A DNA stretch of 64,000 bases from Stenotrophomonas sp. MMGLT7. Lineage in GTDB: Bacteria; Pseudomonadota; Gammaproteobacteria; Xanthomonadales; Xanthomonadaceae. Both the position numbers and the translations under genes were made by a program. Shown piece after piece: positions 8,272-17,237 of this stretch. The stretch covers positions 52,949 to 116,948 of the forward strand of contig NZ_JAJOZS010000012.1 in the NCBI RefSeq assembly GCF_021168555.1, read 5' to 3'. Within the stretch, counting starts at the first letter, position 1; each line of letters begins with the position of its first letter. The notes under the pieces are model-generated. The model was not told the origin of the DNA and searched no databases. It worked only from the letters and a program-made list of their open reading frames with translations.

Positions 8272-9690
8272 ATGAGCGACGCCCGTACCCCTGAAGCATT
8301 CGATGCCGCCATCATCGGCGGCGGCGCGGCCGGCGTGCTGGCCGCCATCGGCCTGCTGCGCCAGGCCAGTGCGCCGCTGCGCATCGTCCTGATCGAACCC
8401 GGCGCCGAGCCGGGGCAGGGCATCGCCTACGCCACCCGCGACCCGCAGCACCTGCTCAACGTGCCGGCCGGCAAGATGAGCGCGTTTGCCGACGCGCCGG
8501 ACGATTTCGTCGATTTCCTGGTCCAGGCCGGGGCGTTCTCACCGCTCGGGCGCGAATCCATCGCCCCGCGCTACGTGCCGCGCCGGCTGTATGCGGACTA
8601 CCTGCACGAGCGCCTGGGCGCGGCGCGCGGCCGCTCGCCCGCGCGGCTGCAGCTGCTGCGCGACCGCGTGGTGGCGCTGGACAAGGCGGGTGCGGCCGTC
8701 GTGCTGACGCTGCAGCACGGCGGGCGGCTGCATGCGCGGCAGGTGGTGCTGGCGGTGGGCAATGCGCCGCGGCCGCTGCCGGCGCGCGGCGCGGCGACGC
8801 TGGAGGCGCGGCATCGCATCGATGCCTGGGACAGCCAGGCACTGGCCGCCATCCCGGCCGAGGCGACGGTATGCATCGCCGGCAGCGGCCTGAGCATGGC
8901 CGACGTGGCGGTGTCGCTGCACGCACGCGGCCACCGCGGGCCGATCCACGTGGTCTCGCGCCACGCGCTTTTGCCGCTCGCGCACGCCGAGGCGGCGCCG
9001 GCCGCGTTCGAGCCGCAGCCGCTGCTGGCGATGACGCTGCGCCAGCGCATGCATGCGCTGCGCGCGCACGCGGCGCAGGCGCAGCGCGACGGCCTGCCGT
9101 GGCAGGGCGTGATGGAGCGCATCCGGCCGCTCGGGCAGGCGTTGTGGCGTTCGCTGTCGGACGCCGACCAGCGCCGCTTCCTGCGCCACGTCGTGCGCTA
9201 CTGGGACGTGCACCGCCACCGCATCGCCGCGCCGGTGCACGAATGCCTGCAGCTGCTGCAGCAGCGCGGCCAGCTGCACGTGCACCGCGCGCGCCTGCAG
9301 GCGGTGTCCGCCGCAGGCGACGGCGTGCGGCTCGGCCTGCACGGCGCGTGCGGGCCGCTGCGGATCGATGCGCACTGCGTGATCAACGCCACCGGCGTGG
9401 AGATGCGCGCCCAGGCCATGCGCAACCCGCTGCTGCAGCAGCTGCTCGGCAGCGGCGCGGCCGTCGCCGGCCCGCATGGCATCGGCCTGGACACCACCGA
9501 CGACGGCAGCCTGGTCGATGCCGGGGGCAATGCCGACCCGCGCATCCGCGTGATCGGCAGCCTGCGCATCGGCCGCCTGTGGGAGAGCCTGGCGATCCCG
9601 GAGCTGCGGGTGCAGGCGCGCGACGCGGCGGCCGCGGCGCTGCCGGCGCTGCAGGGCCAGGATCCGGGAGAGGGGATCGGAAACTCGTAA
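8272..9690 (+). CDS. FAD/NAD(P)-binding protein (COG4529, NAD_binding_9 type)
   Basis: 472 aa. The N-terminus AIIGGGAAGVLAAIGLLRQ is the dinucleotide-binding Rossmann motif (residues 11-30), followed by GQGIAYATRDPQHLLNVPAGKMSAFAD, a hallmark of this uncharacterised family, then VCIAGSGLSMADVAVSLHARGH, a second Rossmann motif, and CVINATGVE near the C-terminus. Members are thought to be flavoprotein oxidoreductases or hydroxylase-like enzymes; the reaction is not known. It is a single gene ending just before a heptamer repeat array, with uvrD beyond. Confidence 0.8.
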   Translation: MSDARTPEAFDAAIIGGGAAGVLAAIGLLRQASAPLRIVLIEPGAEPGQGIAYATRDPQHLLNVPAGKMSAFADAPDDFVDFLVQAGAFSPLGRESIAPRYVPRRLYADYLHERLGAARGRSPARLQLLRDRVVALDKAGAAVVLTLQHGGRLHARQVVLAVGNAPRPLPARGAATLEARHRIDAWDSQALAAIPAEATVCIAGSGLSMADVAVSLHARGHRGPIHVVSRHALLPLAHAEAAPAAFEPQPLLAMTLRQRMHALRAHAAQAQRDGLPWQGVMERIRPLGQALWRSLSDADQRRFLRHVVRYWDVHRHRIAAPVHECLQLLQQRGQLHVHRARLQAVSAAGDGVRLGLHGACGPLRIDAHCVINATGVEMRAQAMRNPLLQQLLGSGAAVAGPHGIGLDTTDDGSLVDAGGNADPRIRVIGSLRIGRLWESLAIPELRVQARDAAAAALPALQGQDPGEGIGNS

Positions 9691-9699
9691 GAGGCTGTT

Positions 9700-9853
9700 C
9701 CCGAATCCCGAATCCCGAATCCCGAATCCCGAATCCCGAATCCCGAATCCCGAATCCCGAATCCCGAATCCCGAATCCCGAATCCCGAATCCCGAATCCC
9801 CAATCCCCAATCCCCAATCCCCAATCCCCAATCCCCAATCCCCAATCCCCAAT
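9700..9853. repeat. Tandem heptamer array: 14 CCCGAAT units then 8 CCCCAAT units
   Basis: Uninterrupted head-to-tail repeats: 14 exact copies of CCCGAAT (9700-9797) followed without a gap by 8 exact copies of CCCCAAT (9798-9853). The two blocks differ by one base per unit and do not intermix. The array fills most of the space between the FAD protein and uvrD and ends 12 bp before the uvrD -10 box. A smaller relative sits at 32137-32178. Confidence 0.95.
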
Positions 9854-9865
9854 CCCCGCTTCGCG

Positions 9866-9871
9866 TAAAAT
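9866..9871 (+). promoter_or_regulatory. -10 box of leaderless uvrD
   Basis: TAAAAT lies 6 nt before the GTG start at 9878. The -35 region falls inside the last CCCCAAT repeats, so repeat number could affect uvrD expression. Confidence 0.5.
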
Positions 9872-9877
9872 GCCGCG

Positions 9878-12061
9878 GTGGATGTCTCTCACCTTCTAGA
9901 TCACCTGAACCCCGCCCAGCGCGAGGCCGTTTCCGCACCCCCCGGGCACTACCTGGTGCTGGCCGGCGCCGGCTCCGGCAAGACCCGCGTGCTGACCCAC
10001 CGCATCGCCTGGCTCAACGAGGTCCACGGCGTGCCCTGCCACGGCATCTTCGCGGTGACCTTCACCAACAAGGCCGCCGGCGAGATGCGCCACCGCGCCG
10101 ACCTGCAGCTGCGCACCGGCAGCCGCGGCATGTGGATCGGCACCTTCCACGGCCTGGCGCACCGGCTGCTGCGGCTGCACTGGCAGGACGCCAAGCTGCC
10201 GGAGAGCTTCCAGGTCATGGACAGCGACGACCAGCTGCGGCTGGTCAAGCGCGTGGCGCAGGCGCTGGAGCTGGACGACGGCAAGTTCCCGCCCAAGCAG
10301 ATCGCCTGGTGGATCAACGAGCAGAAGGACGAGGGCCGGCGGCCGCAGCACATCCAGCCCGAGCCGCACGACCACTGGCTGGAGACCATGCGCCAGGCCT
10401 ACGCCGCCTACCAGGAGCGCTGCGACCGCGCCGGGCTGGTGGACTTCGCCGAGCTGCTGCTGCGCGCGCACGAGCTGCTGCGCGACACCCCGGCGCTGCT
10501 GGCGCACTACCGCGCCCGCTTCCGCGAGATCCTGGTGGACGAGTTCCAGGACACCAACGCCATCCAGTACGCCTTCGTGCGCGTGCTCGCCGGCGACAGC
10601 GGCCACGTGTTCGTGGTCGGCGACGACGACCAGGCGATCTACGGCTGGCGCGGCGCCAAGGTCGAGAACGTGCAGCGCTTCCTCAAGGACTTCCCCGGCG
10701 CGCAGGTGGTCCGCCTGGAGCAGAACTACCGCTCCAGCGCCAACATCCTCGGCGCCGCCAACGCGGTGATCGCGCACAACCCGGACCGCATCGGCAAGCA
10801 GCTGTGGACCGATTCCGGTGATGGCGACCCGATCGACCTGTACGCGGCCTACAACGAGGTCGACGAGGCGCGCTACATGGTCGAGCGCGCGCGCCAGTGG
10901 GTGCGCGACGGCGGCAGCTACGGCGAGGTGGCCGTGCTCTACCGCTCCAACGCGCAGTCGCGCGCGTTCGAAGAGGCGCTGCTGGCCGAGCAGGTGCCGT
11001 ACCGCGTCTACGGCGGCATGCGCTTCTTCGAGCGCGCCGAGATCCGCGACGCGCTGGCCTACCTGCGGCTGCTGGGCAACCGCAGCGACGATGCCGCGTT
11101 CGAGCGCGCGGTCAACACCCCGGCCCGCGGCATCGGCGACCGCACGTTGGACGAGGTACGGCGGCTGGCGCGCGCGCAGTCGCTGTCGCTGTGGGAGGCG
11201 ACCATGCTCGCCACCGGCAGCGACACCCTGGCCGGGCGCGCGCGCAATGCGCTGGCCGGCTTCATCACCCTGGTCAACGCGCTGTCGGCCGAGACCGCGC
11301 AGATGACCCTGGCCGAGCGCGTGGAGCACGTGCTGCAGCGCTCGGGCCTGCGCGACCACTGGCACAAGGAAGGCCGCGGCGGGCTGGACTCGGAATCGCG
11401 CATCGAGAACCTGGACGAACTGGTGTCGGTGGCCTCGCGCTTCGTCCGCCCGGACGATGAAGAAAGCGAGGGCATGAGCGAGCTGATCGCCTTCCTGTCC
11501 TACGCCTCGCTGGAAGCCGGCGAGGGCCAGGCCCAGGCCGGCGAGGAAGGCGTTCAGCTGATGACGCTGCATTCGGCCAAGGGCCTGGAGTTCCCGCTGG
11601 TGTTCCTGGCCGGCATGGAGGACGGGCTGTTCCCCAGTGCGCGCTCGCTGGAGGAGAGCGGGCGGCTGGAGGAGGAGCGCCGGCTGGCCTACGTCGGCAT
11701 CACCCGCGCGCGGCAGAAGCTGGTGCTCAGCTACGCCGAGTCGCGGCGCATCCATGGCCAGGACAACTACAACGTGTCCTCGCGCTTCCTGCGCGAGATC
11801 CCGCGCGAGCTGCTCAACGAGATCCGGCCCAAGGTACAGGTCTCGCGCCCGGCCTCGCTGGGCTCGGCGCGCGGCTACGGCCACGCCGTGGTCGAGGCGC
11901 CGGCGCTCAAGCTCGGCACCGCGGTGGTGCATCCCAAGTTCGGCAGCGGCATCGTCACCGACTACGAGGGCAGCGGCGCGCATGCCCGCGTGCAGGTCAA
12001 TTTCGACGATGCCGGCAGCAAGTGGCTGGTGCTGGCCTATGCCAACCTCTCGCAGGGCTGA
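9878..12061 (+). CDS. uvrD: DNA helicase II (UvrD)
   Basis: 727-aa SF1A 3'-5' helicase of nucleotide-excision and mismatch repair, close to the 720 aa of E. coli UvrD. Motifs in order: Walker A GAGSGKT (about residues 30-36), FTNKAAGEM (Ia), VDEFQDTN (II), [13 protein letters not shown] (III), [10 protein letters not shown] (IV), [23 protein letters not shown] (V), [15 protein letters not shown] (VI), and a C-terminal Tudor-like segment [21 protein letters not shown]. The start is GTG, chosen because it sits 6 nt after a -10 box and gives the canonical NPAQREAV beginning. Confidence 0.95.
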   Translation: MDVSHLLDHLNPAQREAVSAPPGHYLVLAGAGSGKTRVLTHRIAWLNEVHGVPCHGIFAVTFTNKAAGEMRHRADLQLRTGSRGMWIGTFHGLAHRLLRLHWQDAKLPESFQVMDSDDQLRLVKRVAQALELDDGKFPPKQIAWWINEQKDEGRRPQHIQPEPHDHWLETMRQAYAAYQERCDRAGLVDFAELLLRAHELLRDTPALLAHYRARFREILVDEFQDTNAIQYAFVRVLAGDSGHVFVVGDDDQAIYGWRGAKVENVQRFLKDFPGAQVVRLEQNYRSSANILGAANAVIAHNPDRIGKQLWTDSGDGDPIDLYAAYNEVDEARYMVERARQWVRDGGSYGEVAVLYRSNAQSRAFEEALLAEQVPYRVYGGMRFFERAEIRDALAYLRLLGNRSDDAAFERAVNTPARGIGDRTLDEVRRLARAQSLSLWEATMLATGSDTLAGRARNALAGFITLVNALSAETAQMTLAERVEHVLQRSGLRDHWHKEGRGGLDSESRIENLDELVSVASRFVRPDDEESEGMSELIAFLSYASLEAGEGQAQAGEEGVQLMTLHSAKGLEFPLVFLAGMEDGLFPSARSLEESGRLEEERRLAYVGITRARQKLVLSYAESRRIHGQDNYNVSSRFLREIPRELLNEIRPKVQVSRPASLGSARGYGHAVVEAPALKLGTAVVHPKFGSGIVTDYEGSGAHARVQVNFDDAGSKWLVLAYANLSQG

Positions 12062-12065
12062 CCGG

Positions 12066-12632
12066 ATGCGCAGCGAAAAGGACAAGATGCTCGCCGGCGA
12101 ACCCTACGCCCCCGGCGATGCGCAGCTGCAGGCCGAGCAGGCCGTGGCCAAGCGCTGGATGGAGCGCTACAACGCCGCGGCGGCCGAGCCGGTGGGCGTG
12201 CGCCATGCGCTGCTGGCCGAACAGCTGGGGGCGGTCGGCGCCGGTGCGGTGGTGCGGCCGCCGTTCCATTGCGACTACGGCGGCAACATCCGCCTCGGCG
12301 ACGGCGTGTTCCTCAATTTCGGATGCGTGATCCTGGACGTGTGCCCGGTCGAGATCGGCGACCGCACCCAGATCGGCCCGGCGGTGCAGATCTATGCCGC
12401 CGACCACCCGCGCGATGCGGCCCAGCGCGCCGCCGGGCTGGAGTTCGGGCGGCCGGTGCGGATCGGCCGCGATGTCTGGATCGGCGGCGGCGCCATCGTC
12501 CTGCCCGGCGTCAGCATCGGCGACGGCGCGGTGGTGGGGGCCGGCAGCGTGGTCACCCGCGACGTCCCGCCGGGCGCCACCGTGGCCGGCAATCCCGCGC
12601 GGCCGGTCCGTGGCGCTCGGCCGGCGGACTAA
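12066..12632 (+). CDS. Sugar O-acetyltransferase (Maa/LacA/NodL type)
   Basis: 188-aa left-handed beta-helix acetyltransferase using acetyl-CoA on a sugar hydroxyl. The N-terminal cap [20 protein letters not shown] is the Maltose_acetyltransferase domain; hexapeptide repeats run from about residue 75 ([34 protein letters not shown]) to the end, and [11 protein letters not shown] carries the likely catalytic histidine. The ATG lies 4 bp after the uvrD stop, so the two may be cotranscribed. The acceptor sugar is unknown. Confidence 0.88.
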   Translation: MRSEKDKMLAGEPYAPGDAQLQAEQAVAKRWMERYNAAAAEPVGVRHALLAEQLGAVGAGAVVRPPFHCDYGGNIRLGDGVFLNFGCVILDVCPVEIGDRTQIGPAVQIYAADHPRDAAQRAAGLEFGRPVRIGRDVWIGGGAIVLPGVSIGDGAVVGAGSVVTRDVPPGATVAGNPARPVRGARPAD

Positions 12633-12692
12633 CGCCCGTTCAGGTTGTTGAGGCAGAATCGGCAACCGACTCCTCGTGCTCCGAGACTGCCC

Positions 12693-13010
12693 ATGCGCGT
12701 CCTGATCCTCTCCGTCCTGGTCGCCACGACCGCCGCCTGCACCTGGGTTCCGATCGATTCGAGCGGGAAGGCCGTGCGCGTGCTGCCACCCGGGCCGCTG
12801 CCGGCCGGCTGCCAGCCCAAGGGCGAGGTGGTGGTGAGCGTGAAGAGCAAGGTCGGCTTCTACAACCGCAACGCCCTGCGCGTGCAGGAGGAGCTGGAGA
12901 CCCTGGCCCGCAACGAGGCGCCCAGCGCCGGCGCCAACGCCGTGCAGGCGCAGGGCCAGCCCAGCGACGGCAGCCAGCGTTTCTCCGCGTTCCAGTGCCC
13001 GCCGCGCTGA
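12693..13010 (+). CDS. Small lipoprotein, DUF4156 family
   Basis: 105 aa. A lipoprotein signal (MRVLILSVLVATTAAC) ends in a TAAC lipobox with the acylated cysteine at about residue 16. The rest carries the family's two further cysteines and the segment GEVVVSVKSKVGFYNRNALRVQEELETLARNEAPSAGANAV, ending FSAFQCPPR. Envelope-located; no known function. A longer in-frame start at 12645 would bury the signal peptide and is rejected. Confidence 0.82.
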   Translation: MRVLILSVLVATTAACTWVPIDSSGKAVRVLPPGPLPAGCQPKGEVVVSVKSKVGFYNRNALRVQEELETLARNEAPSAGANAVQAQGQPSDGSQRFSAFQCPPR

Positions 13011-13071
13011 ACCGTAGCCGCGGCCGGGCCCGGCCGGCAAGGCGCCGGATGCGGCAAAGGCCGCGAAAAGC

Positions 13072-13077
13072 TAGAAT
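13072..13077 (+). promoter_or_regulatory. Probable -10 box upstream of oleA
   Basis: TAGAAT about 35 nt before the oleA ATG; unlike many genes here oleA would have a short leader of about 29 nt. Confidence 0.4.
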
Positions 13078-13112
13078 GACGCCCCCTTTCGCCTGAACTC
13101 TGGCGCCACCCG

Positions 13113-14129
13113 ATGCTCTTCAAGAATGTCTCCATCGCGGGACTGGCGCACGTCGATGCGCCCCATACGCTGACCTCCAAGGAAATCAACGAGCGCCTGA
13201 AGCCGACCTACGAGCGGCTCGGCATCCATACGGACGTGCTCGGCGACATCGCCGGCATCCATGCCCGGCGCCTGTGGGACGAGGGCATCCAGGCGTCGGA
13301 CGTGGCCACCGAGGCCGCGCGCAAGGCGCTGGACGACGCCGGCCTGGACATCGCCAAGGTCGGCCTGCTGGTCAACACCTCGGTCAGCCGCGACTACCTG
13401 GAGCCGTCGACCGCGAGCATCGTCTCCGGCAACCTCGGCGTGGGCGACGAGTGCGTGACCTTCGACATCGCCAACGCCTGCCTGGGCTTCATCAACGGCA
13501 TGGACGTGGCCGCGCGCATGATCGAGCTGGGCGAGATCGACTACGCGCTGGTGGTGGACGGCGAGACCGCCAACCTGGTCTACGAGAAGACCCTGGAGCG
13601 GATGACCGCCGCCGACGTCACCGCCGAGGACTTCCGCAACGAGCTGGCCGCGCTGACCCTGGGCTGCGGTGCCGCGGCGATGGTGATGGCGCGCTCGGAG
13701 CTGGTGCCCGACGCCCCGCGCTACCGCGGCGGCGTGACCCGTTCGGCCACCGAGTGGAACAAGCTGTGCCGGGGCAACCTGGACCGCATGGTCACCGACA
13801 CCCGGTTGCTGCTGATCGAGGGCATCAAGCTGGCGCAGAAGACCTTCGCCGCGGCCCGCCAGCGCCTGGGCTGGGTGGTGGAGGAGCTGGACCAGTTCGT
13901 CATCCACCAGGTCAGCCGCCCGCACACCGCCGCCTTCGTCAAGTCGTTCGGCATCGACCCGGCCAAGGTCATGACCATCTTCGGCGAACACGGCAACATC
14001 GGCCCCGCATCGGTGCCGGTCGTGCTGAGCAAGCTCAAGCAGCTGGGCAAGCTCAAGAAGGGCGACCGCATTGCCCTGCTGGGCATCGGCTCGGGCCTGA
14101 ACTGCTCGATGGCCGAAGTGGTGTGGTGA
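13113..14129 (+). CDS. oleA: OleA: acyl-CoA head-to-head condensing thiolase
   Basis: 338-aa thiolase-fold enzyme that joins two fatty acyl-CoAs to a beta-keto acid, the first step of long-chain olefin synthesis. Cys123 (FDIANACLGFINGMD), His265 (QFVIHQVSRPHTAAF), Asn295 (GEHGNIGPASVPVVL) and Glu97 (SRDYLEPST) correspond, with a constant offset of 20, to the Cys143, His285, Asn315 and Glu117 that I recall for Xanthomonas campestris OleA. That agreement favours OleA over FabH. It heads an ole cluster whose other members are spread over the next 7 kb. Confidence 0.93.
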   Translation: MLFKNVSIAGLAHVDAPHTLTSKEINERLKPTYERLGIHTDVLGDIAGIHARRLWDEGIQASDVATEAARKALDDAGLDIAKVGLLVNTSVSRDYLEPSTASIVSGNLGVGDECVTFDIANACLGFINGMDVAARMIELGEIDYALVVDGETANLVYEKTLERMTAADVTAEDFRNELAALTLGCGAAAMVMARSELVPDAPRYRGGVTRSATEWNKLCRGNLDRMVTDTRLLLIEGIKLAQKTFAAARQRLGWVVEELDQFVIHQVSRPHTAAFVKSFGIDPAKVMTIFGEHGNIGPASVPVVLSKLKQLGKLKKGDRIALLGIGSGLNCSMAEVVW

Positions 14130-14154
14130 GTCTCTCTTGTTGGCGAGATTTGTT

Positions 14155-14203
14155 TTCGAATAGACGCGTTTAACTTTCGAATAAGCCAGCTTAACTTTAC
14201 AAT
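14155..14203 (+). promoter_or_regulatory. Tandem operator-like repeats and -10 box before the HTH-ATPase gene
   Basis: TTCGAATA-N7-TTAACTTT occurs twice, at 14155-14177 and 14176-14198, with a 21-bp period (two helical turns) and a 2-bp overlap. The second copy runs into TACAAT (14198-14203), 6 nt before the ATG. The stretch is strikingly AT-rich for this genome and looks like paired binding sites on one DNA face, probably for the product's own winged helix. Confidence 0.5.
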
Positions 14204-14209
14204 CCGGGC

Positions 14210-15271
14210 ATGGCACGCCCCGATCGCTCCCCAGGCATCCAGCAAGCGCTCCTGGCCCAGGTCGAGGAGCATCCGCGAGACCTGGTCCGGGTGGTTGCGG
14301 AGCAACTGGGCTTGAGCCGGACCTCCGTCGCCACGCAGGCGCGAGCGCTGGCCGAAGCCGGCTATCTGGAAAAGGAAGGCACTACCCGGCCGGTCTACCG
14401 GTTGGGCAGCAACCGCAAGGCGGAGTTCCGTTACCGCCTCGACGGGCTGCAGGAAGACCGGGTCTGGGCTCGGGACGTGGCGCCACAGCTGAAGGGATTG
14501 CCATCCAACGTACTGGATATCTGCCATCACGGCATCACCGAGATGGTCAACAACGCAATCGATCATTCCGAGGGCACCCAGGTCCGTGTCGACGTGCGAC
14601 GCAACGCCCGGGTGGTTGTACTGGCCGTGGTGGACGACGGCGTGGGGATCTTTCGCAAGATCAGCCGTGCCTTGGCGCTGCCGGACGAGCGGCTGGCGCT
14701 GCTGGAGCTTTCCAAGGGCAAGCTCACCACCGATCCAAGGCGCCATTCGGGAGAAGGCGTGTTCTTCACCTCGCGCATGTTCGACCACTTCGACATCGAG
14801 TCCATGGGACTCGTGTTCGACCATGACGCCGCCGCGCTGGATGACGTCCTGTTCGATGTCGACGAGACCGAAGACATGCGCGGCACCACGGTCCACATGG
14901 AGATCGCATGCGATTCGCCGCGGACGGCGCGAGAGGTGTTCGACGCGTTCTCCAGTGGACCGGACGAGTACGCCTTCGCCAAGACCATCGTGCCCGTGCG
15001 CCTGGCGCAGGTGGGCGACGAAAACCTGATCTCGCGGTCCCAGGCCAAGCGCCTGCTGCAGCGGGTGGACAGGTTCCGTTGCGTGATGCTCGATTTCGAA
15101 GGCGTGACCGGCATCGGCCAGGCGTTTGCCGACGAGATCTTCCGTGTATTCGCCAACCAGCATCCCGAAGTCGAGCTCGTCCCCTTCCACGCGGTTCCGG
15201 AAGTACAGCAGATGATCCGCCGCGCCGAAGTACTGCGTGACCAGGATGATGGCCAGCTTCCCTTGTTGTGA
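14210..15271 (+). CDS. Winged-helix / GHKL ATPase / STAS-like (DUF4325) fusion protein
   Basis: 353 aa with three parts. Residues 1-65 form a winged helix (QLGLSRTSVATQARALAEAGYLEKEG). Residues 95-235 form a GHKL ATPase with N-box EMVNNAIDHS (111-120), G1 box DDGVGIF (142-148) and G2 box HSGEGVFF (179-186); no phospho-acceptor histidine domain is present. Residues about 255-345 are a STAS-like segment (FEGVTGIGQAFADEIFRVFANQHP). The layout resembles an anti-sigma-type kinase and its antagonist fused to a DNA-binding domain, suggesting a self-contained switch. It lies between oleA and oleB in lower-GC DNA, seems leaderless, and its stop overlaps a possible upstream GTG for oleB. Function unknown. 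Confidence 0.8.
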   Translation: MARPDRSPGIQQALLAQVEEHPRDLVRVVAEQLGLSRTSVATQARALAEAGYLEKEGTTRPVYRLGSNRKAEFRYRLDGLQEDRVWARDVAPQLKGLPSNVLDICHHGITEMVNNAIDHSEGTQVRVDVRRNARVVVLAVVDDGVGIFRKISRALALPDERLALLELSKGKLTTDPRRHSGEGVFFTSRMFDHFDIESMGLVFDHDAAALDDVLFDVDETEDMRGTTVHMEIACDSPRTAREVFDAFSSGPDEYAFAKTIVPVRLAQVGDENLISRSQAKRLLQRVDRFRCVMLDFEGVTGIGQAFADEIFRVFANQHPEVELVPFHAVPEVQQMIRRAEVLRDQDDGQLPLL

Positions 15272-15279
15272 CCCAGACG

Positions 15280-15285
15280 AAAGGA
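15280..15285 (+). promoter_or_regulatory. Ribosome site that decides the oleB start
   Basis: AAAGGA lies 6 nt before GTG 15292; the alternative GTG at 15268 overlaps the previous stop but has no Shine-Dalgarno sequence. Confidence 0.5.
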
Positions 15286-15291
15286 TTGCAT

Positions 15292-16230
15292 GTGAGGTTC
15301 CCCGGCTACCCCTTCACCCCGCAGCGCTTCGACGTGCGCCCGGGCATCGCCATGAGCTACCTGGACGAAGGTCCGCGCGATGGCGAGGTCGTGGTGATGC
15401 TGCACGGCAATCCGTCGTGGAGCTACTACTGGCGCACCCTGGTCTCGGGTCTGTCCGATCGCTACCGCTGCATCGTGCCCGACCATGTCGGCATGGGCCT
15501 GTCGGACAAGCCCGACGATCGCCCCACCGCCGCGCCGCGCTATGACTACACCTTGCAGTCGCGCGTGGACGATCTCGCCGCGCTGCTCGACCACCTCGGC
15601 ATCGACGGGCCGATGACGCTGGCGGTGCACGACTGGGGCGGCATGATCGGCTTCGGCTGGGCGCTGGCGCATGCCGACCAGGTGAAGCGGCTGGTGATCC
15701 TCAACACCGCCGCGTTCCCGATGCCGGCGGCCAAGGCGATGCCGTGGCAGATCGCGCTGGGCCGCGACTACTTCGTCGGCGAGCTGGTGATCCGCGGCTT
15801 CAACGCGTTCTCCGCCGGCGCCTCGTGGCTGGGCGTGCAGCGGCGCATGCCGGCCGATGTGCGCCGCGCCTACGTGGCGCCTTACGACTCCTGGCGCAGC
15901 CGCATCTCCACGGTGCGCTTCATGCAGGACATCCCGCTGGCGCCGGGCGATGCGGCCTGGCCGCTGCTGGAGGCGGCCGGCGAGGCGCTGCCGTCGTTCG
16001 CCGACCGCCCCGCCTTCGTCGGCTGGGGATTGAAGGACTTCGTGTTCGACCGGCATTTCCTCGAACGCTTCCGCGCCGACCTGCCGCAGGCCGAGGTGCA
16101 TGCCTTCGACGATGCCGGCCACTACGTGCTGGAGGACAAGCACGAGGTGCTGGTGCCGCAGATCCGCGCGTTCCTGGATAGGCATCCGCTGGCCCGCGGC
16201 GGCGGCACTTCGCCGGGGGCGGCGGGATGA
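15292..16230 (+). CDS. oleB: OleB: alpha/beta-hydrolase, beta-lactone decarboxylase
   Basis: About 312 aa, haloalkane-dehalogenase-like fold. The oxyanion region is LHGNPSWSYYWR, the nucleophile is the Asp of AVHDWGGMIGFGWA, and the base is the His of DDAGHYVLED. OleB turns the cis-beta-lactone made by OleC into a cis-olefin and CO2 and works in a membrane-associated OleBCD assembly. The start was set at GTG 15292 on its ribosome site; 15268 would add eight residues. The last 4 bp overlap the next gene (ATGA), so a hydrolase of another fold is translationally coupled to it. Confidence 0.92.
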   Translation: MRFPGYPFTPQRFDVRPGIAMSYLDEGPRDGEVVVMLHGNPSWSYYWRTLVSGLSDRYRCIVPDHVGMGLSDKPDDRPTAAPRYDYTLQSRVDDLAALLDHLGIDGPMTLAVHDWGGMIGFGWALAHADQVKRLVILNTAAFPMPAAKAMPWQIALGRDYFVGELVIRGFNAFSAGASWLGVQRRMPADVRRAYVAPYDSWRSRISTVRFMQDIPLAPGDAAWPLLEAAGEALPSFADRPAFVGWGLKDFVFDRHFLERFRADLPQAEVHAFDDAGHYVLEDKHEVLVPQIRAFLDRHPLARGGGTSPGAAG

Positions 16231-16757
16231 AGTCGGCGCTGCTGGTGATCGACGTGCAGCGGGCGCTGTTCGAGCCGGCACCGGCCGACGCCGATGCGGT
16301 GGTGGAGCGGATCAACGCGCTGGCGCAAGCTGCGCGGCGGGCCGGGGCCGCCGTGATCTTCGTCCAGCATGAGACCGGGCACGGTGCGCTGGCGGCCGAA
16401 AGCGAGGGCTGGCAGTTGCTGCCGGCGCTGCAGGTCGCCGCCTCCGACCAGCGCGTGCGCAAGACCACGCCCGATGCGTTCCTGCGCACCGACCTGCAGG
16501 CGCGACTGCACGAGCAGGCGATCCAGCGCGTGGTGATGTGCGGTTACGCCAGCGAGTTCTGCGTGGACACCACGGTGCGCCGCGCCGCGGCGCTGGGATA
16601 TGCGGTGACGCTGGCCGCCGATGCCCACACCACCCACGACAAGCCGCATGCCGGCGCCGGGCAGATCCGCGCGCACCACAATGCCACGTTGCCAGGCATC
16701 ACCAGTTTCGGTGTGCGCATCGAGGCGGTCGTCGCCGATCAGGTACGCTTCGGCTGA
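16227..16757 (+). CDS. Isochorismatase-fold cysteine hydrolase
   Basis: 176 aa. The triad of this fold is complete: Asp in LLVIDVQRALF (about residue 8), Lys in RVRKTTPDAF (about residue 79) and Cys in VVMCGYASEFCVDTTVRRAA (about residue 112). Family members hydrolyse isochorismate, nicotinamide or other amides and ureas; nothing shows the substrate here. The ATGA overlap with oleB implies cotranslation, raising the possibility of a role tied to olefin synthesis or to disposal of a side product. That link is inference. Confidence 0.82.
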   Translation: MKSALLVIDVQRALFEPAPADADAVVERINALAQAARRAGAAVIFVQHETGHGALAAESEGWQLLPALQVAASDQRVRKTTPDAFLRTDLQARLHEQAIQRVVMCGYASEFCVDTTVRRAAALGYAVTLAADAHTTHDKPHAGAGQIRAHHNATLPGITSFGVRIEAVVADQVRFG

Positions 16758-16799
16758 CCGGCTGTCGCAGCGGATCGCCGTGTCGGCCGTTGCGCGGGC

Positions 16800-17237
16800 T
16801 CAGGCCGCCAGTGGCGGCAACCGCGGCGTCGGTGGATCGTTGTCGCCATCGCTGTCGTCCCTGGCAGCGCCGTCGTCGTTGAGCGCGGCCTCGCGCCAGC
16901 GCCAGTCCGCGATGGTCAGCGCCGCCAGGCCATGGGCGGCGCGCGCCCTGTCGCACTGGATGCTGGCTCGGCCGGATTCCCAGGACGCCTCGACCTCGCG
17001 GCACACCGATGGCCGCTGCGGGTGGATGGTGCAGCGCGAATGGCGGCCGATCTCGGCATCCAGGGCGATGCAGCGCACCGGCGCCGCGCGGGTGCCGCGC
17101 ATGCACAGCCGGTGTGCGTCGAGGCGCTCGGCCAGCGCTGCCGGGGTTCCGCCCGGCGTGGCGTCGTCGCTTTCCAGCCAGTGGAAGGCGACGCGGTAGG
17201 TCGCGCAGCAGGCGCCGCAGGTCAGGCAGGGGTGCAT
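16800..17237 (-). CDS. YkgJ-type cysteine-cluster protein
   Basis: 145 aa. The N-terminus MHPCLTCGACCATYRVAF and the later RCIALDAEIGRHSRCTIHPQRPSVCR segment provide the cysteine set of the CxxCxxCC zinc- or iron-binding family. Function is unknown across the family. It is encoded opposite to the ole genes between the isochorismatase-like gene and oleC, divergent from oleC with a 106-bp gap. The ATG at 17237 was chosen because the family starts directly before the cysteine motif; upstream codons are low-complexity. Confidence 0.8.
   Translation of the reverse strand: MHPCLTCGACCATYRVAFHWLESDDATPGGTPAALAERLDAHRLCMRGTRAAPVRCIALDAEIGRHSRCTIHPQRPSVCREVEASWESGRASIQCDRARAAHGLAALTIADWRWREAALNDDGAARDDSDGDNDPPTPRLPPLAA

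Noticed and set aside
9700..9853. CRISPR-like array
   Set aside because: The units are 7 bp, contiguous and without spacers; no cas genes nearby.
14210..15271. Two-component histidine kinase
   Set aside because: A GHKL ATPase is present, but no dimerisation/phospho-acceptor histidine segment, sensor or membrane helix precedes it.
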